Positions 15,666 through 24,223 of a stretch of DNA of 64,000 nt are shown here, one piece after another; positions within the stretch are counted from its first letter, which is position 1; each line of letters opens with the position of its first letter. This DNA comes from JBBRCE01 sp038205115. Lineage in GTDB: Bacteria > Planctomycetota > Planctomycetia > Pirellulales > JBBRCE01. The stretch lies in contig JBBRCE010000008.1 of the NCBI GenBank assembly GCA_038205115.1, positions 75,953 through 139,952 of the forward strand. Reading direction: 5' to 3'. The translations under genes were made by a program, and so were the position numbers. The notes beneath the pieces were generated by a model. The model made no database searches. It had not been told where the DNA came from and saw only the letters and a list, made by a program, of their open reading frames with translations.

Positions 15666-17189
15666 CTACTTGCCCTTGGCCATTTCGCGTGTCAGCAAAT
15701 CTTGTAACTCGGCGACTTTCTCAGGCTTTTCTTTCGCCAAATTCGTGGCTTCGGCCGGATCCTTGGTCAGGTTGAACAGCAGCGGTTGGCCGTCGCGATT
15801 TTTACCGCCGGTCTGGACCAATTTCCAGTCACCATGCCGAATGGCGAGCGGTCCTTTGGTGCCGCCATTGTGCGCGACAAACGTTTCGCGGAGCGGATGT
15901 TCGATCTTCTGCCCAAGCAAAGCCGGCAGCACATTGATGCTGTCAAGCGCCATGCCGTCGGGGATTTTGACGCCGGTTAGCGCGGCGCAAGTGGCGACAA
16001 AATCCACGTGCGTGATCAGTTCGTGCCCTTCGCTGCCAGCGGGGATTTTGCCGGGCCAACGGGCGATGAACGGCAGGCGATGCCCGCCTTCGAACAGCGA
16101 GCCTTTGAAGCCGCGCAGATCGCCGTTGCACTTATGCTCGGACTTCACGAAGTCGTGGTAGCCGTCGTCGATGATGCCGCCGTTGTCGCTGGTGAAGATC
16201 AGCAGCGTGTTGTCAAGCACATTGAGTTCTGCCAGCTTGGCGTAGACTTTGCCGACGATGTCGTCCAACTCGACGATCGAATCGCCGCGTTTGCCGAGCG
16301 TGGTTTTGTCGTCGTAGCGCGAGTTTGGCACGCGTGGTACGTGAATGTTGTGCGTGGCCAGGTACAGAAAGAACGGCTTTTGGTGGCTGCGTTCGATGAA
16401 GCCTAACGCCTTTTTGGTGTAGGTATCGGCCATGTCTTCGTCCACCCACCGCGCCTTCTGGCCACCGGTCATGAAGCCGATGCGGCTGACGCCGTTGACG
16501 ATTGTGGCGTCGTGCCCTTGAGTTGGCTTGAGCTTGAGCATCTCGGGATGGTCGGCGCCGGTGGGATCGTTGCCAATCTTGCCTCGGTAGCTGACCTTGA
16601 TTGGATCGTTGGGGTCGAGTCCGACGATGCGGTGATCTTCAATGTAAACGCAGGGCACGCGGTCACCGGTGGCCGGCATGAAAAAAGCATAATCGAAGCC
16701 AAGTTCCAGCGGTCCGGGTTTGATTTCGCCGTTCCAATCGGGACCATTTTCGCCGCCCAAGCCGAGATGCCATTTGCCAACCGCGCCGGTCGTGTAGCCC
16801 GCCTGCTTGAGCAGGCTAGGCAGCGTGGTGGTCGATGGCGGAATCGAAAGCGGCGCATCGCCGGGCGCAATGGTCGAACCCGGTTCTTGTCGCCACGAAT
16901 AACGTCCGGTGAGCAGCGCGCGGCGAGTCGGCGTGCACGTGCTGGCGGGCGAATGTGCGTCCGTGAATTTTCGGCCCTCTTTCGCCAGCCGATCGATGTT
17001 CGGCGTTTTGACCAGCGTGGCCCCGTAGCAACCGACGTCGCCGTAACCGACATCGTCCGAAAGTATGAGCACGATGTTGGGCGTTTGCGGCTTGCTAGAA
17101 CTCTCCGCCGCACTTGCGCGGAGGTTCGAACAGGCGACCAGCAAACTCAACAGCAGGCAGGCGTAGCGCGGTAGACGGGTGTGATTCAT
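15666..17189 (-). CDS. Sulfatase (arylsulfatase-type, exported, possible lipoprotein)
   Basis: The 507-aa protein is an S1-type sulfatase of the alkaline phosphatase superfamily. It has NIVLILSDDVGYGDVG with the metal-binding Asp pair, the formylglycine signature CTPTRRALLTGRY, GKWHLG, and the later metal-site TSDNGG. The ATG at 17189 has GGAA upstream; an in-frame ATG at 17207 would add six residues. The N-terminus (RLPRYACLLLSLLVACSNLRASA) is an export signal, and LVAC fits a lipobox, so membrane anchoring is possible. The open frame continues upstream to 17702 without motifs and into the next gene's 3' end, so that part is not included. The target is probably a sulfated polysaccharide, but specificity cannot be read. 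FGly-generating enzyme is not encoded nearby. Confidence 0.93.
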   Translation of the reverse strand: MNHTRLPRYACLLLSLLVACSNLRASAAESSSKPQTPNIVLILSDDVGYGDVGCYGATLVKTPNIDRLAKEGRKFTDAHSPASTCTPTRRALLTGRYSWRQEPGSTIAPGDAPLSIPPSTTTLPSLLKQAGYTTGAVGKWHLGLGGENGPDWNGEIKPGPLELGFDYAFFMPATGDRVPCVYIEDHRIVGLDPNDPIKVSYRGKIGNDPTGADHPEMLKLKPTQGHDATIVNGVSRIGFMTGGQKARWVDEDMADTYTKKALGFIERSHQKPFFLYLATHNIHVPRVPNSRYDDKTTLGKRGDSIVELDDIVGKVYAKLAELNVLDNTLLIFTSDNGGIIDDGYHDFVKSEHKCNGDLRGFKGSLFEGGHRLPFIARWPGKIPAGSEGHELITHVDFVATCAALTGVKIPDGMALDSINVLPALLGQKIEHPLRETFVAHNGGTKGPLAIRHGDWKLVQTGGKNRDGQPLLFNLTKDPAEATNLAKEKPEKVAELQDLLTREMAKGK

Positions 17190-17448
17190 CGCAATTCCAA
17201 AATTCATGGTGGTTGGGACTTTGGGCGGCGGGCAACCAGATCGCAGACGACCGTTACGTCCGAATATCGCACCGACGCGGCATGGAGTCAATCGGCCAGC
17301 CTGCTGCATGGCCGATGAAAGGCGTCGATACAACACCATCGCCTGCACGGTTGGCTTTGCCGTCTTGGCGCGCGCCAGGCAGCGCCGGCCAGCAGTCGAA
17401 AGGCGGTCGAGTAGCGCTGCGTCATGCGCCAGCGGTTGCAGCGTGTGG

Positions 17449-20400
17449 TTAGCGAACCATCCGCATCGGCGGAGCAGGCGGCGGAAGTCGATTGGCGGCA
17501 TCAACTCGGATGGGCACCTGCGGAAAGCGGCGGTCGAACATCGCCTTGATTTGCGGTTGGTAGTTGTAACCGCCCCAAAACGGATCGTCGGCGACTTGCC
17601 ACAACCGACCGTTGCGCAAGTACATTTGTTTTTGCTCGGCGGCCGATAACGGCCGTGCTCCAATCCGGCCGAAGACGGCAATCTGATTGCCCGACTCATC
17701 AACGGCCCGGTCGCGATCGATGCCTTTGGAGATGGCCAGTGCGGCGCCGCCTTTCAGCGGCTTGCGCGTGGCCACCAACTGCGGCGTGGGGCGTGGGCTG
17801 AATCCGGCATTGCCGGGCGTTTCGGGATTGGTCAATTGCACCACGCGCATGCCATTGCAGCCGTCGGCCAGATAGGCAAACTCGCTGGTATAAGTGATGC
17901 CCAGCTTGACGTCGCGCGTGTCGTTAATGCAGCCGCCAGCATTGTAGATTTGATCCAACCGCGGCTGATCCGGCACGGTGATGTCCAAGATCACCAGTCC
18001 TTGGCTGCCCGCCGCCACGTAAGCAAACGTCCGCGCCAAGTAGATCGAGTGCGCTTCGGCCAACGGATAGCAATTGACAACCGTTGGGCAAGCCAGATTG
18101 GTAATGTCCAAGACTTTGATGCCGTCGTGATCGCACACATAGGCATACCGGAACTGCGCTTGCACCGCGGTCGCACAATTGATGACGTCTGGTCCCAGCA
18201 CGCGGGTCACGCAGGGATGCTTGGGATCGTCGATCGAAACCACGACCAGGCCAGCGTCGCAACAGATGTAAGCATAGGTGCCGATGATTGCCAGATTTCG
18301 CGCGCCGTTGAGGATGCCGTCGGGGTTGAACGTCAGATCGCGCTGCAGAAAGTTGTTCAGCGGATCGCCATCCAGCAACGTGCCGACGCCAATGATGATC
18401 AGACCTTCCGCGCGATCCGTGGCATAGATGCTGCCGTACATGCCGTGGATGGCTTGCTCGCGATTCTCGGGCTTCTGTTTGCGCGTCGGATCGGGCGCAA
18501 TGGTGGCCGGCGCGGCCACTGCTGTGCAGTATGTGCTAGGCACGAAGAATTGCTGCCCCAGCGGCGAAACCGGCGCGGTGGTGATCCGTTCGGAAAACGC
18601 TTTGTCATCAACGAACGCGATATCGAAGATTCGAATACCGCCTTCGCCGCAGGCTGCGTACAGGTATTCGCCACGGCTTTGCAAGCCAAGAATTTCCGGC
18701 TTGCGCAACGGATGCGTGATGTTCTCGCTGATGTCTTTGCCCGGATGTTCGTGCGCGTGTTTGAGTTCGCCACCCTGTTCGACGTGTTTGCGAAAGAAGT
18801 CCGGGTAAGCGGTGTGCTGCAGCGTGCTGCCGATCACGGCTTGCGGCTCGTCGCGCTCGGTGACTTCCACGGCTTCCAGCCCGTGCTCGCCTTCGGCCAC
18901 CCAGGTGTAGCGACCGATGAAGTTCACGTAATTGGTGCCTTGCATCAGCAGTTGGGCCATGATGGCGTTGTTGTCGTTAGCGGCCGACACATGGCAGTCC
19001 GTGCAGTTTTTGGTCTCGCCGTTGGCACGGTTTTGCGAGGGATGCCCCGGGCGCAGGGCCGCGGCGCGGACGGTATGCGGCACGTTGGTGCTAAACGCGA
19101 TACCGCTCATGCCATCGGCGGAAATGGTTTGCTGTTGAACGTAAATCGATTCGCGATTGTTGTTGTACGAACCCACATGAATGGCGCAGGATGAACGGGC
19201 CGGGTTGATGCGATTTCCGGTCACATCGCCGTCGTGGGCCAGCATGAATACGTCGTCGCGGAGCGTCTGAAAGTTATACGAAACCAGGTTCCTAGAGACG
19301 TCGCCCTCGTTATGCAGGCTGGGCGCTTTGACGTTGGCTTTTTGCGGCAAGTGGCAACCAAAGCAACTGGGGTTCCAGGCCGAATGACAGGCGATGCAGC
19401 TCATCTTTTTGTTGGAATGAGCACACTGATCGCCGCAATTTCCGCCCCACTCGAGCTGGTCTTGCTGATTGAAACGCACCGTCTTGGCCATGTGCGAGCG
19501 GACGTTGTAATGCTCGCTAGCCGGGTCGATGGTGTCGGCCGTTTGAATCACTTCCCAGCGGAGATTGTCTTCGACCATCGAATTCTGATAAAGCTTGCCG
19601 TTTTCGTATTCGAACCTTCGGCGGCCATTCGGGGTGCGCAGCGTTTCCAGATCGCGACCCTTGGGACCGGAGGTGTAAGCGGCCGGACCACCAGTATGCA
19701 GCGAGGTTTTTTCGGTGGCCGTGCCGTGGCAATCTTCGCAGCGAATTTCGATGGCGCCGCGGACCTCGCGTTGCAATCGGCCATTACCATGCACGTCTTG
19801 CTCAAAGTGGCAGTCCACGCAGTGCATGCCTTTTTCCATATGAATGTCCAGCAAATGCACCGGCAGGCCGTCGCGCTGTTTGTCGAGATTCATCTCTTGA
19901 CTCTTGACCACTGCCGCGGGTTTGTTGGCGGCGTCGAAGTAGGGCTCTTTCATTTCGGCCACGATGGCAATCGCTTTGCGCATGTCTTCGTTGGTGGCGT
20001 TAACCAGAATGTCGCCGTTGTGATCGAGCAAGTTACCGCGACGATCGCGTTTGAACACCGCGCGAAACGCCCAGCCGTGGCTATGAAAATCGGCAAACTG
20101 GTTGTGCCGCGTGGCGACGTTTAAATCGGTGAGATTAGCGACGAATTCCGGATCGGCCAGATTGTTGCGAATGGCCGACTCGTTGGGGTTGCGAAACTGA
20201 ATATTCGCCGCTTGCTCGGCCGAGGGATAACGCTGTTGCGCTGGATACATCAACTCGCCGTCGGACTCTTCGTCCCACCACATATAGCCGATATAGCTGT
20301 TCATCACGTTCGTGCCGGGATGAATGTGACAGACGATGCATTGGCTGGTCGGAATACTATTGCCGCGGGCAAATCGGTGTTCGATCGGATGCCCCGATTC

Positions 20401-21675
20401 GTTTTTTGGAATCATCGGATCGCCCGGCGACAGCGACGACGCCGTGCCGCGATTGCCGTATTTGGCATACGGACCGGAATGCACGGGCGAGCGATCGTTG
20501 GCGTAAATCACGTGGCAAGCCGTGCAACCGCTGGAGCGGTAGTCGCCAGGATGATCGTTGGTGCCGAGAAAGTTCAACGTGGGATCGAAGAGCCGCGTTT
20601 TGGCCAGGCCAATGAACACCGGATCGGTGCGATTTTCCGTGCCCAGGCCGCGATTGCTCAAACGGGTGCGCGGTCGGCCCGATTCTTCCAAACGCTCGGG
20701 GATACCGACCTCCGGACGGAAGCGGCCGCCTCGCTCAAAAATACGCAAAACGTTGGCCGGCTGCGACATTTCGAAACGCGGCAGTGGGTCGAGATAGCAC
20801 AGCACGCCCTTGTTGACGATCTCATCGGCCGTGGGCTGAGGCACGGTTTGAATCCGCTGCGGCACGCCATTGACGCCGTAACTTTCGCCATACAGTGCAT
20901 GCTTCGACGGCACCGCGCCGTTATTGTAAAGCGCGGAGCCCCACAGCATATCGCCATGCGTCATCATGCTTTTGCGAACGTGCAGCACTTCGCGCTGGTG
21001 GCAACTGCCGCAACTGACGTCCGCCACTCGCAGGTCGCCGGGGTTCACAAATCGAATGAACTCCGGCGATTCGTGATTGAGTAGCGCATAAGTGCGCACC
21101 GGGTTGGCGCTGGTTCGCCAGACGTCCGGAAAGCACGGTTTGATATGCGCATCTTCTTTGCAGGTGGCCGTGGGATCGCCGCCGTGGCAATCGATGCAGC
21201 CCAGCCGCACGGTACGCTTGTTGTGCATGTCGTGAACATTTTCGTGGCAGGCAATACAGCCTTGGCTCTTGGCCAGCGCATCGGCATCGGTTTGTAACGA
21301 CAACGGCGACGGCTCAATACGCGGACCAACGCCGGTGTTATTGCCCGTGCCACTTCCGGTATCAACGCCCGTTTCGAACGCCTGCGGTTTGCCATGAAAG
21401 GCCGCGCCATGTGGGTTAATCATGGTGCCATCGACTGGCGGCAGGGGCATGATCGCATCGGCAGGCAACGGGCGAAAGGTGTTTGCGCCTGCGGCAGTAT
21501 CCGGCTCGATCACGATCGGACGCTGCGCCGGCGCGGCTTGCGTCGGACGCGAAGCCACGCGAATTTGCGATTGTTGCGCCCAGGCCGGCATGTGCAACGC
21601 GAATAACACGAACGCGGACGCGAGCATGCAAACAACCGTTCGTCGCAAAGCTTGTGCTGGCTGCTTGAAATTCAT
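17449..21675 (-). CDS. Secreted decaheme c-type cytochrome with LVIVD repeats
   Basis: The 1408-aa protein has a Sec signal (about 1-34, cleavage after AWA). Ten CxxCH heme-attachment motifs are seen at about residues 140, 160, 222, 384, 446, 619, 646, 760, 771 and 891. The C-terminal third (about 1010-1330) has LVIVD-type beta-propeller repeats (for example GLVILDITVPDQPRL, GIKVLDITNLACPTV). The hemes imply periplasmic or extracellular electron transfer; the propeller may be a protein-interaction or surface domain. It begins 50 bp after the barrel-like protein gene on the same strand and is very likely cotranscribed with it. No heme lyase or reductase module is adjacent. Substrate or terminal acceptor is unknown. 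Confidence 0.92.
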   Translation of the reverse strand: MNFKQPAQALRRTVVCMLASAFVLFALHMPAWAQQSQIRVASRPTQAAPAQRPIVIEPDTAAGANTFRPLPADAIMPLPPVDGTMINPHGAAFHGKPQAFETGVDTGSGTGNNTGVGPRIEPSPLSLQTDADALAKSQGCIACHENVHDMHNKRTVRLGCIDCHGGDPTATCKEDAHIKPCFPDVWRTSANPVRTYALLNHESPEFIRFVNPGDLRVADVSCGSCHQREVLHVRKSMMTHGDMLWGSALYNNGAVPSKHALYGESYGVNGVPQRIQTVPQPTADEIVNKGVLCYLDPLPRFEMSQPANVLRIFERGGRFRPEVGIPERLEESGRPRTRLSNRGLGTENRTDPVFIGLAKTRLFDPTLNFLGTNDHPGDYRSSGCTACHVIYANDRSPVHSGPYAKYGNRGTASSLSPGDPMIPKNESGHPIEHRFARGNSIPTSQCIVCHIHPGTNVMNSYIGYMWWDEESDGELMYPAQQRYPSAEQAANIQFRNPNESAIRNNLADPEFVANLTDLNVATRHNQFADFHSHGWAFRAVFKRDRRGNLLDHNGDILVNATNEDMRKAIAIVAEMKEPYFDAANKPAAVVKSQEMNLDKQRDGLPVHLLDIHMEKGMHCVDCHFEQDVHGNGRLQREVRGAIEIRCEDCHGTATEKTSLHTGGPAAYTSGPKGRDLETLRTPNGRRRFEYENGKLYQNSMVEDNLRWEVIQTADTIDPASEHYNVRSHMAKTVRFNQQDQLEWGGNCGDQCAHSNKKMSCIACHSAWNPSCFGCHLPQKANVKAPSLHNEGDVSRNLVSYNFQTLRDDVFMLAHDGDVTGNRINPARSSCAIHVGSYNNNRESIYVQQQTISADGMSGIAFSTNVPHTVRAAALRPGHPSQNRANGETKNCTDCHVSAANDNNAIMAQLLMQGTNYVNFIGRYTWVAEGEHGLEAVEVTERDEPQAVIGSTLQHTAYPDFFRKHVEQGGELKHAHEHPGKDISENITHPLRKPEILGLQSRGEYLYAACGEGGIRIFDIAFVDDKAFSERITTAPVSPLGQQFFVPSTYCTAVAAPATIAPDPTRKQKPENREQAIHGMYGSIYATDRAEGLIIIGVGTLLDGDPLNNFLQRDLTFNPDGILNGARNLAIIGTYAYICCDAGLVVVSIDDPKHPCVTRVLGPDVINCATAVQAQFRYAYVCDHDGIKVLDITNLACPTVVNCYPLAEAHSIYLARTFAYVAAGSQGLVILDITVPDQPRLDQIYNAGGCINDTRDVKLGITYTSEFAYLADGCNGMRVVQLTNPETPGNAGFSPRPTPQLVATRKPLKGGAALAISKGIDRDRAVDESGNQIAVFGRIGARPLSAAEQKQMYLRNGRLWQVADDPFWGGYNYQPQIKAMFDRRFPQVPIRVDAANRLPPPAPPMRMVR

Positions 21676-21725
21676 GCGATCAAACCTTTCAACCGCGCGG
21701 TGAAAACCGCCCCGACCCGGTCGTA

Positions 21726-23831
21726 TTAGTATTGGACGAGAATGTTCATGAACGAGGCGAACATCGTGTCGACGCTGCCGGCGATGGGGTTGTAAATGTC
21801 TTTAAAACCGTCGCCCGGAATCAAGCCGGAAATGCCGGCCGTGACGATCAGGTTATTGTTCAACCGCGGACGATATTCCACGCCGAGGCTCAGATCCGTG
21901 CCAATGCTGCGATGGATATCTTTTTGAAAAATGAACTGCTGCAGCGGCGCGACTTCGTCGAACCACAAAAAGTTGCAGTTGGTCACCAGCCGCGCCTTGG
22001 GAGTAACGTCAAAGTCCATGCCGACGTTTGCCAGAAAGACGCCCGGGTTGACAAAATTCGATTGCCCTTCGGTCTTACTGGAACGCAGATCGGCTACCAG
22101 GCTGCCGGGCTGTTTGAGGTTGACGCCCAACAGTCCGATTTTCTGATGCTGCCAGAAACTGAACTCGCCGCCCGCGAAGTTGGGATTATCCAAAATCGTG
22201 TCGAAACCTTGGCCCTTGTGGTCGAGCGGATCTTTGTCGCCCGAGGCGTAAAACACCGAACTTCGAAAGCGGACCCAGTCGCGGTCGTACGAAACTTCGG
22301 CCGCGGCCATGAACGCGCTGATCAGCAGCGGTTGCTGCGCCAGTGGACTGAGGCTGTCTTGTCCGCAGACGTAATACAGCGCGTGATCGATATTGAAGCG
22401 ATTGATATGGCCATCGCCGGCCCAGCCAAAATAGTACGTTTCGACTTCATGCGGCAGCGCGATGCCGGCCGGATCGGGCCGCACTAAAAAACCGTTATCG
22501 TCGTAGTGCAGCGTGGGATCGTCGTGATTAATATGCAGGCTGAACTGCGTGGTGTAGCCTGGGAAGATGAAGTCCTGACGGTAGTAGTTCAGCACGACGA
22601 CGTCCTGCCCACGATCTTCGAAGGTATTCAATTCGCTATTGGTATCTTTTTCGGCCTGATCGAACCACAGGACGTTGAATTGATCGCGATTGGCCGAATT
22701 GGTGCCAAACAGCCGCACGCCGCGATTCACATCGCTGAAAATGAAGCCGCGGAAATCGCTGGTGAACGGTTGCGAACCGACGCGCGCGGAAACGAAATCG
22801 TAATTCGGTCCGATGTCTGCCAGCTTCGATTCCAAAAACCATTCTTGCAACGCAAAATCGGTGCGGTACCGTGTGCTGCCCTTACGCACATCGGGGCTGA
22901 CAATGCCAAGTTCGTTGACGTCGAGATAATTGAGATTGAATTGCGGCGTAATCAGCACGCGCCAATCGGTGGGCTTAAAGGCCGCGTCGCCGTGATTCAA
23001 TTCGAACGATAAACGAAAGTTCTGCACCGCCGCGAATTGGTTCGGATCGCCGAAAAAATCGACTTGGCCCGGACGTCGCGTGGACTCGAACGGCGTGGTG
23101 GGCGTCGGCACTTGCCGCGTTTCCAGTACCGTCTCGCTCTCGAGCGTGGTCTTGAAAAACGTGTGCTGGCCAATGATCGGATAATCGCCTTTGAACACGT
23201 TTTGCCGATACGGATCGTACCAATGCCCTTCGGCATAGGGATAATCTTCCATCGCCGGATGGCCGTGGCCGTAACGATCCCAGGCCGGAAAACCCGAGCG
23301 CCAGCGATCTTCCAGCGGAATGAAATCCGAAGTTTCCGGTCCGGCGGTTGGCAGCACGCCTGTGCGGCCGGTGTAGCCGAGCGGCGCTTCGATTGGATAG
23401 ATCACCAACTCCGGACCGGCGAATGTGATGTCGGGAGTTTCGGCTTCTCGCAACACTTCCAGCGGCGAACGCAACACGGGAGGCTCGACGTCACCCGTCG
23501 GTTCGCGCGAAATCGCCGGTGGCGTGGGCACCGCGCGATTCAACGCCGGCGGCGCGGGCATGTCTGTTGGCGGCAGGATTGTCGCGCGTGGCGTTTCATC
23601 GTCAGCAATGAACCGTAACGGCATCACCGGCTGGTCGTAACCCACCAAGGAGATGGTCGGAAAACTTGGCAGCAGTTGCTGGTCCGCGCTAGCATTCAGC
23701 GGCTGTTCAGCAGTCGCCGCCAAATCGCCCGCGCTCAGCACCAGCGCTAGCAAAGCCACGAGCAGCGCCCGTTTTGCCAGCCCGCTCGCTGCTAGCGCAA
23801 TCCAGCCGCCACCACCGCCGGCCATTCGCAT
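21726..23831 (-). CDS. Putative outer-membrane beta-barrel (porin-like) protein
   Basis: The 701-aa protein starts at ATG 23831 (a GTG at 23963 would give 745 aa with an unusual leader). A hydrophobic export signal lies at about 15-36, followed by a Pro-rich periplasmic stretch (to about 170). The remaining ~500 residues show alternating hydrophobic and polar residues with many aromatics, as in transmembrane beta strands, and the chain ends in an aromatic residue (FMNILVQY), as many barrels do. No family motif is recognised with certainty. It is immediately upstream of the decaheme cytochrome, the arrangement expected of porin-cytochrome modules, which suggests it holds or passes the cytochrome at the outer membrane. 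That role is inference. Confidence 0.75.
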   Translation of the reverse strand: MRMAGGGGGWIALAASGLAKRALLVALLALVLSAGDLAATAEQPLNASADQQLLPSFPTISLVGYDQPVMPLRFIADDETPRATILPPTDMPAPPALNRAVPTPPAISREPTGDVEPPVLRSPLEVLREAETPDITFAGPELVIYPIEAPLGYTGRTGVLPTAGPETSDFIPLEDRWRSGFPAWDRYGHGHPAMEDYPYAEGHWYDPYRQNVFKGDYPIIGQHTFFKTTLESETVLETRQVPTPTTPFESTRRPGQVDFFGDPNQFAAVQNFRLSFELNHGDAAFKPTDWRVLITPQFNLNYLDVNELGIVSPDVRKGSTRYRTDFALQEWFLESKLADIGPNYDFVSARVGSQPFTSDFRGFIFSDVNRGVRLFGTNSANRDQFNVLWFDQAEKDTNSELNTFEDRGQDVVVLNYYRQDFIFPGYTTQFSLHINHDDPTLHYDDNGFLVRPDPAGIALPHEVETYYFGWAGDGHINRFNIDHALYYVCGQDSLSPLAQQPLLISAFMAAAEVSYDRDWVRFRSSVFYASGDKDPLDHKGQGFDTILDNPNFAGGEFSFWQHQKIGLLGVNLKQPGSLVADLRSSKTEGQSNFVNPGVFLANVGMDFDVTPKARLVTNCNFLWFDEVAPLQQFIFQKDIHRSIGTDLSLGVEYRPRLNNNLIVTAGISGLIPGDGFKDIYNPIAGSVDTMFASFMNILVQY

Positions 23832-24223
23832 GGCGGCAGCCGCACACAGCTTGCGGCGGGCATTGCCGGAAGCATCGGATGGCAAGCGGTCTGTAAAACG
23901 AGGCAAAACTGTCACCCCACTGGCGAGCGATTCGCCCAAACCCCCAATGCACGTCGGCCACACGGCCGTTTAAAGCGCATATACAATCTGGATCGGTTGT
24001 AACGACTGTTCCCATGAGAGCGAACGTGCGAAGAGCGCTCATTTTCAGGTTTATTCTGCCGATGATAGATTTGCGGCGCTAGCCCCAGCCGGTTAACGTG
24101 GTGGTAGGACACCGCAAATTGCCCCGCCCCGCGGCATCCTGCCTGGGCATTCAGGTCGTCCGCCTCGCTACGAATTTTTGTAGCTGAATCTCGTCACACA
24201 CGATTAACTTGAGATCAACGCAG
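23832..24223. other. Divergent intergenic region
   Basis: About 390 bp between the barrel-like gene and the heme-degrading-domain gene. The first 132 bp could be coding if the barrel gene starts at GTG 23963. Otherwise no gene, repeat or convincing promoter is seen. Confidence 0.5.
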
